Part shown: positions 39,616 to 52,261 of the stretch, piece by piece
How positions within the stretch are numbered: the stretch's first letter is position 1
How the letters are laid out: every line of letters begins with the position of its first letter
Assembly: GCA_003991915.1 (NCBI GenBank)
Contig: RQTK01000097.1
Span: 97,944-161,943 of the forward strand
Direction of reading: 5' to 3'
Source: Elysia chlorotica
Taxonomy: Eukaryota > Mollusca > Gastropoda > Plakobranchidae
Length of the DNA stretch: 64,000 nt
The notes under the pieces: generated by a model
Told to the model about the DNA's origin: nothing
Database searches by the model: none
What the model saw: only the letters and a program-made list of their open reading frames with translations
Program-made: the position numbers and the translations under genes

Positions 39616-42600
39616 ATGGTGCGCGTGTTCAAGTGTCATAGTTTTGCGTCCCAGAAAGTAATCCAGATAGACAAAGAGCCTCTCACTATCTGCACTGACA
39701 AGGACAGAGTTTTTGTGGCTACAAATGATTGTGAAATAATTGTCTACAGAATCAGTGATGGGTTTCCTAAAGAGATCCACAGATGTCCAACTGTGTCTCT
39801 TGTTGAAAAAGTCATTTTCAATTCCTTCAGTAAGTAGGCCTACATATAATGAAGTGAAGGTGTGTTTTAAAGTTTTAAAAATAATAAATTATTCAATGCA
39901 TGTTTCACAGATAAGATGGAGGCTTGACTTATTGAAATTAATCTTAGCTGATCAATAGCATTTCAATTAAATCAATTTTTAATGAATATTAGGGGTATTC
40001 AATTTGGGATTAGAAGAACGTGTAGGATATCCTTGTTTAAAAGTGTTACAAACAATTTTCTGGCCATACAGTTGTTGTTTTAAAAAGCTTCATGATGTAT
40101 CCTTTTTTGTTGTGCTAAATCTCAATGTATTTATTGTTAAAACAAATTGACTTTCATCACAACACTGAAATGTCATAAAACTACTTTTTTTTTTACAGAG
40201 AATTGTATCATCACAGTGGAGCTAAAGAAGTCATGGAAGGGTATGACGAAATCTGTACGCACCTACCTCAACTGGGAACACAGTGGACAGCAAGGAGCCA
40301 GTAAACAACGGGCCAGAGTAAGTTGGCAGTAATGATTGCATCTTTTTGTTGCAGGATTGGCATATAATATTCATGAACAGTAAGTACAGTGCACGGCGTC
40401 ACATCAGCGATACTTTAGTTAGCCCAGGCCCATGTCAACTGATAGGGGTCAACCTTCGATCAGCGCAGGTAGCCTGTGTGGGTGTGAGCGAGCGCGCAGT
40501 ATTGCTGATATATTGTTTTTATTTTCATCTCTCAAGAATTAAATATGAAAAAAAAATTTTTTTTTTAATTGAAATAAAAATAAAAATGGCGATTACTTGT
40601 TTACAAAAAGTACAAAAAGAAGAGCTCAATTAGTTTGTTTTTTTAATCGGGTGGAAAATTGAAAAAAATGTTTACATCATTGAATCCGTGACTACTCATA
40701 TGAAATATTCAATCTAAAAAACATAATTTTTTTAATTTAAAAGTTGTGTTCCCTACATGTTAGACCTTTATTTCCCCAAATAACAAAGCATTATAAAAAA
40801 AATTTGTGATCTCAGCAGCTCAATCGGTACTCTTCGATCTTTTCTCCCATTACCTTTATTTATGCAGTAAAACTTGAAAACAAGTTTTCAATAAAGATCG
40901 TTCTTGTAAGTAATCAGAGAGACAATTTATTACGTAAATAATTCAATGAAGGTGGATGCATACTTCAATTAAATGCTTAGTCAAAGTTGCAAAATCTTAG
41001 GTTTCTCTCTGAAACAATTGACAAAGCCAAACATGGCTGATGTCAAGTACGACGGCTAATCTGATCACACTTGCCACACACTGTGGAGAAATATGATACA
41101 TGTACTTAGATTTACCTATTTAGATAGCTTAGGGCTAGATTAATGAAGAAAGACAAATTGCATTTTTGTTGTGCATAAAAAAATACCACTGAAATATTTT
41201 AAACAAATGTTAATCAAGTAGTTAAAACAGTGACACGTTTTGTCCATTAGTTAAATTGCTCTTTATCAGGATTTCAACACAAAGATTGAGCTTTAAAATT
41301 TTAAATATGTTTTTTTATTTCACTTATATTTGAAGCATTTTTATTGATTATTGAAGGCTGTATTTTAGTATTTTAGTTGTGCGTTATCATTCATTTTGGT
41401 ATGATTTTATTGGCAAATATAACATTGCATTTTCTTCAAATGTGTGCAACACAAAATGTCATATATTATTATTTTTATTGAGAACAAGATAGATTCAATT
41501 TAGTTCAATTCAGAGTATTTAAACAACACTCTTCTTATTATTAGCGATGTTTTCTCTCTGTGTCTTTCTCTTCCGAAGGTCCGTGTCGCAGGCAAGTCTC
41601 ACATCCAACACACAGGTGGCGCCCATGCTGTTACCCAGGTGGAGATTATTGAGGTGCCTGTTGATGGGATTGCTTCCTCGATTGCTGTTTGCAAGTCAGT
41701 GAAAACCTCATTTAAAGCTCTCGATCTTTTATTGATAGTTAGTTATTATTGATTCATAGTGGTACCAGTGTTAGAACTTGCAGTATAAGAACCCACTACT
41801 TGCTATGTCTGTGAAACAGAATTTTTTCTCTATGTATTACTAGTGTAAGAACCCCCTACAGGAGCACTGAGGGGCTCAGTTGACCAGGTGAACAATACTG
41901 CCACACCCCATGTTTTCACATAGTCACCTGTGCCAGTCCCACACTTGATATCTGTCCATTTCTGTTGACTGCTCAGAACCATAAGGTGTTAACTTTGAAA
42001 TTTCTCTTTTTTTTTCTACAATTAGAGAATATCTATTCTTATTTGTATGTCTCTATGAAAGATAAAACTTTTTACCTACCTTTTAAAACTACGTGTGCAC
42101 CTCATTGGTGTAAATTTGTATTTGGGCAATTATGAATGTTAAAAATATTTCAAATGCCTTTAAAAATAATTAGGGCTATGTTTTACGCAGTTGTTCCATG
42201 CTTTTCAAAATGTTGTGATCGTTCCCACATCATCAGTTACACGGGGAACTTTGCCATCGCCAGCGGACCAGAGGTCAAACTCTGCAGTCTAGTGGAGAAG
42301 AGCATTCCGAACTCCGACAGCACATATTTGGATATCGAGGTAAGAGGTTGGAGGCTTTGAGAATTGAGAACCTACTTGAGAGGAAAGTGAAGGCTGAGAT
42401 ATTATACATATTAAAGCCAATTGCTGTGCAAGTCACTGATGGCTTCAAGACGAATAGGATACATCCAGAGAACCTAGAAGAGTTTAAAATGAAATAATTT
42501 AATTGTCATTGATAAAATCTACTGATGGAAAATACTCCTTTAAATGAAGGATGGATTGTGTGCGCTATGCAAGGCATTAGTTAGCAAAGAAAAGAGCTGT

Positions 42601-45600
42601 GAAGATGGATGAGTTGACGGGAGAAGAGGGGAAGAGAGAATAGGTTATATTGAAAAAATATGTTACAACTAGTATCTGAAAACTTATACTAAGATTGAAA
42701 TCTTTTATTTTCTGTATTTAAGATAAGATAAGATAACTATTACTTTATAAGTCCACATGGGAAATTTTGTCTCGTTTCAGAATAATACAGATACATGTAC
42801 AATTGTTTTTTTCTTCTTTTCTGAAGAGCATGGACGAATTTGCAATGTTACAGATTGTCTTTCTTGAATGTATACTTGGGCAATTAAAATATTGAGATAA
42901 GGCACAATACATTTTTTTCTTTCTTTCACATGTTGGTAAGCAATACATTTTTTTTTTCTTTCACATGTTTGTGAACAATACATTTTTTTTCTTTCACATG
43001 TTTGTAAACATGAAAAAGGATCCAAACACATATTAGAGTTTACTACCAGAAAGGATGAACTTCTTCAAAACCATTGTTTACTTTCAGGTGTTTCTGGAAC
43101 TGTGTTGGGGATTCCCAGTGCTGTCGATTTCTCTGTGTGAAGAATTCATCATCTGCTGCAGCCAGAAAGAAGTGCAAGGCATCCGGGTCAGGTAACGTAA
43201 CATTTCACTCGTCCAAAAAGACTATATTTCAGTTCACTTACTAGCTTAGTTTAGTTTAAACCTGTTGTATCCCTGTAGAACATAGGGCCGCAGAAATTCC
43301 TCTCCACTGAGCTTGGTTTCGGCTGGTCATCTTAAGTTGGGCCCAAGTGATACCTGCAGCTTTTATCTCGGCATCGGTGCCTCTCCGCCAAGTCTGCTTC
43401 AGGTGGCAGGCCATTCGTTTTCCTTGGGGATTCCACTCCAGGTCTTGCCCTGTGATGTTAGATATAGGCTTTCAAAGTGTTTAGACTATCCAGCCAATTT
43501 GTGCTTTCTTCCAAGAATGAATATCTGTGTGTTAGTATTTTGGTCCGAAATCAAATCAGGAAGGGGGAGGGGTTGGTGAGTTGGCTTTAGTTTTTAGAGC
43601 ATATGATTCTAGTACAGAAGTCCCGTGATTGAATCCCTATTAAACCACCTTTCCTTCTACTTGTGGATCGGTGTAATGTGACTGACTGAGACAGAAGTCA
43701 TGGCATTCTTGCTCTGATTCTGTGTGGCAGACATTAGTCTTTTCACCCACCCTAGTCTAGTTCCTGATATTGAATATTATTTTAAAAAAAATTTTTTTTT
43801 TATGAAATCCTCATACAATGCCAATTTTCTAGAAAAACGCTTTGAACACTTCATCATGAGCATGACGAAAGAAGTAATGATTTTTAAATTTTCCGCAGGT
43901 ATGACGAGGGCGAAAAGGTCAGTCTGCGTGACCCCAGGAAGTTGCTGAAATCTCCGTCTGCTTCTGTGGGATCCAACAATGATGAGAGTCAAGCCTCATC
44001 GGCTGTGTCACCTAAGTCAGTAATTTATTTAGAATTCAATAAACAATGAATAATTTCTCTCTCAATCATTGTGAAGTTAGCTCAGTCAGTAGATTGTCTG
44101 ATTTCTAAATGTGAAGTTTTGGGCTAGAATCCCAATCAGGTTACTGAGATTTTTACTGCCTGGCTAGTTTCAGTAAGTTTAATGTGACTGGCTCTAGCAG
44201 AAGTTCTCCTTTCCTCATCTTGTAAAATTGTCAGACACAGGTGTTGGGACTCGTCCATGATATGTCCTTTCTATGTGGTGTGTGTGATTTAAAAAAAAAA
44301 AAAGAATTAAACATATTTTATTTAGCATTTTAATCTTAACCAATTTTACTGAAGTTTTGCATTCTTTTGGTATATCATAATTCTAATAGTGCATGTCAAT
44401 TATTTAAAACAATTATATTTAATTATATTTATTTTAACACCAACAATTTAAGGCAGACAATTTTCGGTAAGTTCAAATGGATTTTCAATTTTCTTTTTTT
44501 TCTTATTTGCAGGTCAGAGCTCAGTAAAAGTCCATCCAGGGGCTATGTTTAGTAATCCAAGTTATTTCTACTGTAACACCAATTTTCCATAGATGTATAC
44601 ATTTTCAGTATAAAAAAAGTTTACAGATCAAATTTCAGTAAATGTTCATCTAGGCGCTATGTATTAGAATTCAATATATAATATGCATCTGTACGCCAGA
44701 TATGGCCTTGCTGCTTATGCTGGACGTTGAGAAGAAAGTAAACATTTTCTCATGTGGTGTTTGTGAATAAAAAAAATTAAACATCTCTTCTTTAGCATTT
44801 TAATCTTAGTCAATTTTACTGAAGTTTTGCTTTTTTTTTTTTCGTATGTCATATAATAGTGCATATCGATCATTAAAAAGATTACAGATTAAAGTCCAGT
44901 AAAAGTTCATCAAGTAGCCATGCTTTGCAATCCAATATATAATATGCATCTGTACGCCAGAAGTTAAATTGAAAAATAATGATTTAATTGGCATCACCAT
45001 ATTAGCTTTGATCATCTTCAAAAGTCTACCTGCTTCATGTTACTTACAGAGAAGAATACTAGATAGCCAGGAGGTACCAGATGATCATTTTCAGATGGAT
45101 TGACCCAATGGAATTCGCCCTTGAATCCGCAGCCTTTTATTGTTCCTCTCTCTTTGTCTCATCCGCAGTCCGTTATCAATCCTCTCTCTTTGTCTCATCC
45201 GCAGTTTGTTATTGATCCTCTCTTTCTGTCTCATCCACAGTCCGTTATCAATCCTCTCTCTTTGTCTCATCCGCAGCCTGTTATCAATCCTCTCTCTTTC
45301 TGTCTCATCCGCAGTCCGTTCGCCGGTGAGATTATCATGCTTCCAGGGAACCGTGGTCTAGACTTGGAATCCAGCAAGCAGGAGCCGATACCTGCCAGGG
45401 ACATTTCCACAGGTGTGTCTGATTTCAGGAGTTTTACGTGTGTAGAGAGGGACTTGTTGATATGGATGCATTTTGCCTTTTTTTTTTTAATATTCTGTAT
45501 TTTAGGCAAATTTTTTAATTGACATCAGTTAAATAGCATTTTTTGTTAGATGTTTGAGAACAAAAGTCAATGAGTCTTAAAAGGGTTCAAAAGGCATTAA

Positions 45601-47854
45601 TATTTTAAAATTTGCTTTTGTTTTTGTTTTCTTTTTTGCATGTGTCTATTCTTTACTTGCAATACTATAATTTCTCCTTTTTTTTTGTTAAGGTGATACT
45701 TTCTTTGGATTTTGTTTTACAGAACATCTGTATGCATTTAAAGGAAAGAAAATGTTTTTAATGGGTTTTTTCTACTGTACACTGCTTTTAAACTTTAAAT
45801 ATGAAAGCTGTGTTCATATTTTCTAGAAATCTTATTTTGTCTTTACAAATTTAATTTTCAGACCTTAAGTGATGTGTCTGTAGTTTGTAATCCTAGGTTT
45901 ATGCTTTTTCTTTTCTTCATTGTTGTAGTTGGCATGCGACATGGAGGGAAACAGAGCCCCAAGCCAAACTCTGCGACTCAGTTTATGAAATCTGAGACCA
46001 AAATTGTTGAAGATGAAAATTTTGTGGAGTGGAACTTTCTTCAAGGAGGGAGCGGTAATTAAAAACTACACAGCATAAATGTTTATGTGTGTGTGTGTGG
46101 GCGCGCATCTTCAGTACTTATGAGATAATCCCTTAGTACTTTTGAAAAGTATCCTACTAAAATTTAAAAAAAACAATTTATAGGTCTTGATGTGTCTAGA
46201 ATTATTTTAAAAGAAACAAAATTTTTACCTAGAAATCAGAAGTCCATGTATTGATTCAATTATGTATAGTTTCAGGAGTTCACGTGAGGGTGACTGTTTT
46301 CTTCAGCGCCATTTTGGGGGATAGTGCGTTAATGACTTTTTTTTCATTATGAATGAAGTGTACGTAAAATTACTCCCTGGAATATTCTTGCATCCTTGAG
46401 TGACCAGTATCACACGAACATTTTTTTTTAATTATCTTAACTTTTTGCTATGTTGACAATATCATCATATCATCCTCTGTGTTTTAATTATTGGCAATAT
46501 CATCATATCATCCTCTGCGCTAACTATCGGCAATATCATCTCTTTCTGCAGTGCTTGGCGGCAGCAGCGTTGGGGAGAACTCTGTGTGCCTGCCTGGTCT
46601 TCACAGCGGCTCGACACAGTCCCAGTGCCACAGGCATGTGGTCAGCCCGCCAGTTCTCTCAGACTTCTCAGGTAAATTGGTGGTTGTAGTGACATCAAAG
46701 TTTGACTTAAAATAACGCTAGCCCGCTAGTTCTGACTTCTTAGGTAAATTGGTGACATCAAAGTTTGACTTGAAACAACGCAAGTCTGCAACTTCTCTCC
46801 GACTTCTCAGGTAAATTGGTGGTTGTATCGACAGTGAAGTTTGACTTAAAATAACTCGACTACTCAGGTAAATTGGTGGTTGTAGTGACATCAAAGTTTG
46901 ACTTAAAATAACGCTAGCCCGCCAGTTCTCTCCGACTTCTCAGGTAAATTGGTGGTTGTAGCGACATCAAAGTTTGACTTAAAATAACGCTAGCCCACCA
47001 GTTCTCTCAGACTTCTCAGGTAAATTGGTGGTTGTAGTGACATCAAAGTTTGACTTAAAATAACGCTAGCCCACCAGTTCTCTCCAACTTCTTAGGTAAA
47101 TTGGTGGTTGTAGTGACATCAAAGTTTGACTTAAAATAACGCTAGCCCGCCAGTTCTCTCCGACTTCTCAGGTAAATTGGTGGTTGTAGTGACATCAAAG
47201 TTTGACTTAAAATAACGCTAGCACACCAGTTCTCTCTGACTTCTTAGGTAAATTGGTGGTTGTAGTGACAAAGAAGTTTGACTTAAAATAACGCTAGCCC
47301 ACCAGTTCTCTCCAACTTTGCAGGTAAATTGGTGGTTGTAGCAACAGTGAAGTTTGACTTAAAATAACGCTAACACACCAGTTCTCTCCAACTTCGCAGG
47401 TAAATTGGTGCTTGCAGGGACAGTGAAGTATGACAAAATAACGCTGTGTGTGTGTTTGCGCGTGTATTTCCAGGAGGCAAAGTGAAGTCGAGCTCTGGAG
47501 TTCAGGCAGAAACAGTGCTACACCTGAGCGACCCTCTGGGAATGGAGGAGTGGATGTGCGCCACACTCATCCCTTCGCACAGTGGAGGTGGGATTACCTT
47601 AGCTCTTTGTGATTGCCTTGATAATCATAGGTTAGAAATAGGTTACCTGTGAACGTTCAAAACGTCCCATCTCTAGCTGATTATAAGAGTTATATAAAAA
47701 CATTATTTGTTTTGCACATATTATGAGTCTGTGCTTCCCAATGTTTATTAGTGAAAATAATTATGAATATTGCTGTATTGTCCGCATAAGTAAACATTTG
47801 ACTTTGTATTTTTTATATTGTATTAAAGCGCTTTGAGCTTTGTGTAGGGACAGC

Positions 47855-47937
<83 letters not shown>

Positions 47938-50403
47938 TTATTAATATAATTATTATTATTTTTATTTTTATTATCGAAACACTATATTAACATCAGTTAT
48001 AAGCTGCTATTTATGCATATTGGATTTTGTTTGCCCATGTATGGTTCGGAGTCTTTTATATGTTACGGCATAGTGTTTTGATTTCTGATTTTTAAAGCTT
48101 TGAAGGCGTTGTGTTGGATCTTAAATGTTTCCTCTTGTTGTTGCATTATTTTCCCATACTTTTCCCCCATGATGCTGTCATAATTTCAGCGTCAATGAAA
48201 TCATTATTTCACGGTTTGTAATTATAACGAGTTGAGTTGAGTTAGTTTCATGCTATCTAAGATCAGCACTATATAGGCTATAGTGTGGACGGGACCCAAG
48301 ACTGAAGTGTGACAATTTTGTGTTTTGCCTTCCACTAGGCAGGTGTAAAGACTTAAAGAGGACCTTTTCTATATTTTGCCTTTAAACATGCGCCATTTTT
48401 TATTAGAAACATTTCTCTCTTGCCAGCCTTGACTGCCCCTGTGGGTTTGACCCCAGCCTTCAACACTGACCGCATGCGCTCGTCCTGCCCCACCCCTCGC
48501 ACCAGCATGTGCTGCTACATCAGTGGGTCTCGGGGGGGCTACCTGTACCAACTGCTGCCCCACCTGGCCCAGGTCTCTCTCTACAAGTACACAGACCAGG
48601 CCTGTCAGGTGTTGTGCCAGTGTCTGTTGTGTTGCTTAATACTCATATTTACTTGCAAATGTCTACAATAGAAATCAAGCAAGAAAAATCAAGTAAGAAA
48701 AAAAAAAGTTTTTCAAATGAAATATTCGTCTCATTTTTCAACATAAATATTCCATTTGAAAATGGCAGTACTTGTATTTTTTTTTGTGTTGATATCTCTT
48801 CTTACTTGGGCATGATTGATGAAGTGTTACCTGCTCTTGTCTTATCATTTCAAACGGGACATGAACCAGCTCAAGTGGTGGAGCTTTGGTCTCTCAATCA
48901 GGAGGTTCCTTGTTCAAAGCCCATGGTGTGTCCAAAATTTAGTTGCCTGATGTAGTCCACTACTGGTTAGGCCAGTGTCACTATAATGTGACCAACTGAG
49001 ACAGAAGTCATGGTGTCCTCGCACAGACTCAGTATGGCAGCACATAAAATTGTCTCAAATTAATTTTGGGACTCGTCCACAATATAGCCTTTATTGTGCT
49101 GGTGTTAGACACAAGCAAAAAAAACCAACAAACATGCTATGTGTTCTAAGGCATGATTAAAGAAATACTATCGTTTCTTATCTTTTCTTATCTTATGTTG
49201 TCTATTTTATTGTTATTTACAGGTCGGTGTCAGCGAGAGCTTTCTCCACGTGGTGACAAGGACCGGGATCGAGACCTACACGTCGCGCTGGGGGGCCGTG
49301 GCTCTAGAGGTCAAGGACAGGGACATCGGAGCAGTCGACGCGGTATGTTATACGTCATGTGTTGTTATACGGACACCCACTGGGTTAGGTTGGAGGACCA
49401 ACTGGTACAAGAGGTGTCATTCAGTCATGGAAAGGAAGCCTCTGTGAAGTTGGTAGTGATTAGATTTTTAATTATACTTTTATTTTCCTATAACTATCTT
49501 TAAAATAACAACCTGTGCCACAGTCGCACCAGAGACTATAGATTTAGTGAGACGTTACACAAAATAATCTCACAGTGCTATTGATATGGGGAGCTAGCGT
49601 GACGCATGCTCACTCTATGTCTTTATTAAAAATAAGGTGGTTGACCAATCTTTAGACAACATTTTTACTGAGGTTTAACTCAATGGAGTCAGAGTGGTTT
49701 TGCCATCAATGCTCATTACAACACACTATTTTTAGGGTTTTTTAAAAAATCCACATTTTTTTGTACCAATAAATAAAGATTAAAAATGTTTGAATATATG
49801 AAAACTTCAGTTTCTATCCTTCAAGTTAATTATCTATATTCCCTGCTTGTGACTATGTTGAGTTTAAGAAGGAAGAAGGGAAAACACATTATACTGCGGA
49901 AAAGACCAACTAGAAAGGACATATAAATTCTTCATCATGTCATCAAGTCGAAGGGCGCAGGTTCAAGTGGCTGCTGGATCGGAAAAAAAAAGTAAAGTAA
50001 GTAAGAAGGAAGAAGCAATCGCCTTAAATATCCAGACACACATACCCCAAATCCTCCCAGTAAAAGCTCCCACAATTTCACACTCTGTGGCAACACCGCA
50101 GCCCCAAATAGTGTGACACCAGTGTCATTGAGTTTTATCTTACAGGTCTACAAACATACTGTAAAAACTGACCCTGCCTTTATTCTGACCGTCCCCAGGC
50201 CCGGCCCGCGTCCAGTCTGGACATCTGTCTGTGCGGCCACGAACCGTTCTTCGGCGCCGTGTGTCTCTCGGTGGGGACGGATTTCCTGGCTCTCCTCTCA
50301 AAGGTGGAGGAGGATTCCAAGTAGGTTTAGTTTTGTTCCTCCTTTTCCTTTTTTCTTTTTCTTATTCCTCATTATTGTTATTATGTAATTATTATTATTG
50401 TTG

Positions 50404-50444
<41 letters not shown>

Positions 50445-52218
50445 TTTGTTATTGTTGTTATTATTTATATTATTATTTTAATCATTGTTATTACTAGTTG
50501 AGAACCAAAACAAATCGTGGGCATTGTCGGATGGGCAAAGCTGAAGGATTACAGATGAATTTGAGGTATGCGAAAACTCAAAATTTATGTTTCTTCAGAA
50601 TCCACAGTGAGATACCTTGCTGTCAAAAAACGATTATAGGAGGACATCATTGTAAGCATTTGGTTTGTTTTCTCATTTTTCAGTTTGGTTGCTATTTCTA
50701 ATTTTTTGTTTGAATATTTTTATACGCCATAAGAAAATTTATTCACATGCTCTTAGTTGTATTTACAGACCATTGACTTTCTAAAAGTAGGCTTCATTTT
50801 GTTCTAACGAAGTGATGCAGTTATTTTAGTGCACTGTTTCACCTGTGCATAAAAAAAGCACCAATATTTTAGCAATGTTCAAAACTGTTTGTACTCTTTT
50901 TTCCATGTATCATGTATTGTTTCTTTTGTTTCTTCGCAGAGAGAAGCAAGCCCACTGGGGTCTATACGTGCTGCACAGCTTCAGCCTGCCAGATCTCTAC
51001 AAGGACATGGTACGTCTTGGCATTGTGTTGGGTAGACTTGCTATGTGTTGATGAAAATTTGTTGTGGGTGATTGTGGTCTAGCTCGGATTGTTTTGTTCA
51101 GTCCAGTGGAATCGAAGCTTTCCCATCTTTTGCTTAGAGCCAAGGAGAAGAAGGCAGCAGTTTTTGTAGCTGTCTAGCTCATATTATACTGATGAAAGTC
51201 CCCTATTGGTTTGGTCGGTGTGTGACTGTCATCATAATGTGTAGCATCAAATACAAATTGTCAGATCTTTATTTTGGGACCTGTTCACATTAAGGCATAT
51301 ATAGAGATAACATTGAACTTAAACTTTGTTAAAGCAACCAAATCAACTCAACCCATTTCCCAAGCCATTGCACCAACATTGCCACCCCCATTTCAAAATA
51401 ATTTTTTTTATAATTTTTTCTGTCTTAGACTCTATACTCACTAGTCTGGATTGCAATTTGACTCGTTTCCAGTGACAGTTACATCATTATTGTTTCCTGA
51501 TAATAACAAGGATCCCTCGCAATATGAATGAAGGGGCCAGATAGAATCTTTTAATACCTAGGTCACAAATTATCGTTTTCTCCACCCCAGCTTGGCTTTG
51601 CGGAGCGTATTCGGGTGACGGGTCCCTCGTCGTACATCCACCTCCTGCAGGAGGGTCACCTGCTCCTGGCCTCTCATCCGCTCCACACACACGTCCGCGA
51701 CGCTGAGGTCGGGGAAAATCTGCAGCAGGTGGCCAGGCTCATTGCCGACTTCTTCGCTCAGTACGTGGATGGTGATGATGATGATGACGATGATGATGAT
51801 GACGATGATGATGATGATGACGATGATGATGATGATGATGATGATTATGATGATGATGATGATGATGATGATAATGTTGATGATGATGATAATGATGATG
51901 ATGATGATTATGATGATGATGATGATATGATTCTTGGTCTTCGTCTTTGTTATTGCCTTTTTTGTCTCCTTTTTTACTGCGTCTTTGTGTTCACCTTTGT
52001 AGCCTTCTTCCTTTTCGTCTTCATTTTTATTGCCTTTGCAGTCTTCTTAATTTTTGTTGTTGTTGTCTTTTCTTTTTCTTCTTCTTCTTTTTCATTGTCA
52101 TTGTTATTGCCTTTGTAGTCTTCTTCTTTTTCTTCGTCATTGTTATCACCTTTTAGTTTTCTTCTTCTTCATCTCTTTCTTCTTCTTCTTCTTCTTTTTC
52201 TTCTTCTTCTTCTTCTTC

Positions 52219-52261
<43 letters not shown>

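Noticed and set aside
45124..47445. CRISPR-like regular repeats
   Set aside because: Units are contiguous with no unique spacers, lie in a eukaryotic gene and register on splice sites.
50231..50497. Open frame also present in reverse at 58011-58265
   Set aside because: It is an out-of-frame reading of HPS3 exon 13 and its inverted copy; the true frame joins the neighbouring exons in phase.
51615..52118. Acidic protein with a long poly-Asp run
   Set aside because: Only its first part is HPS3 coding exon 15; the rest is a microsatellite behind a strong donor.
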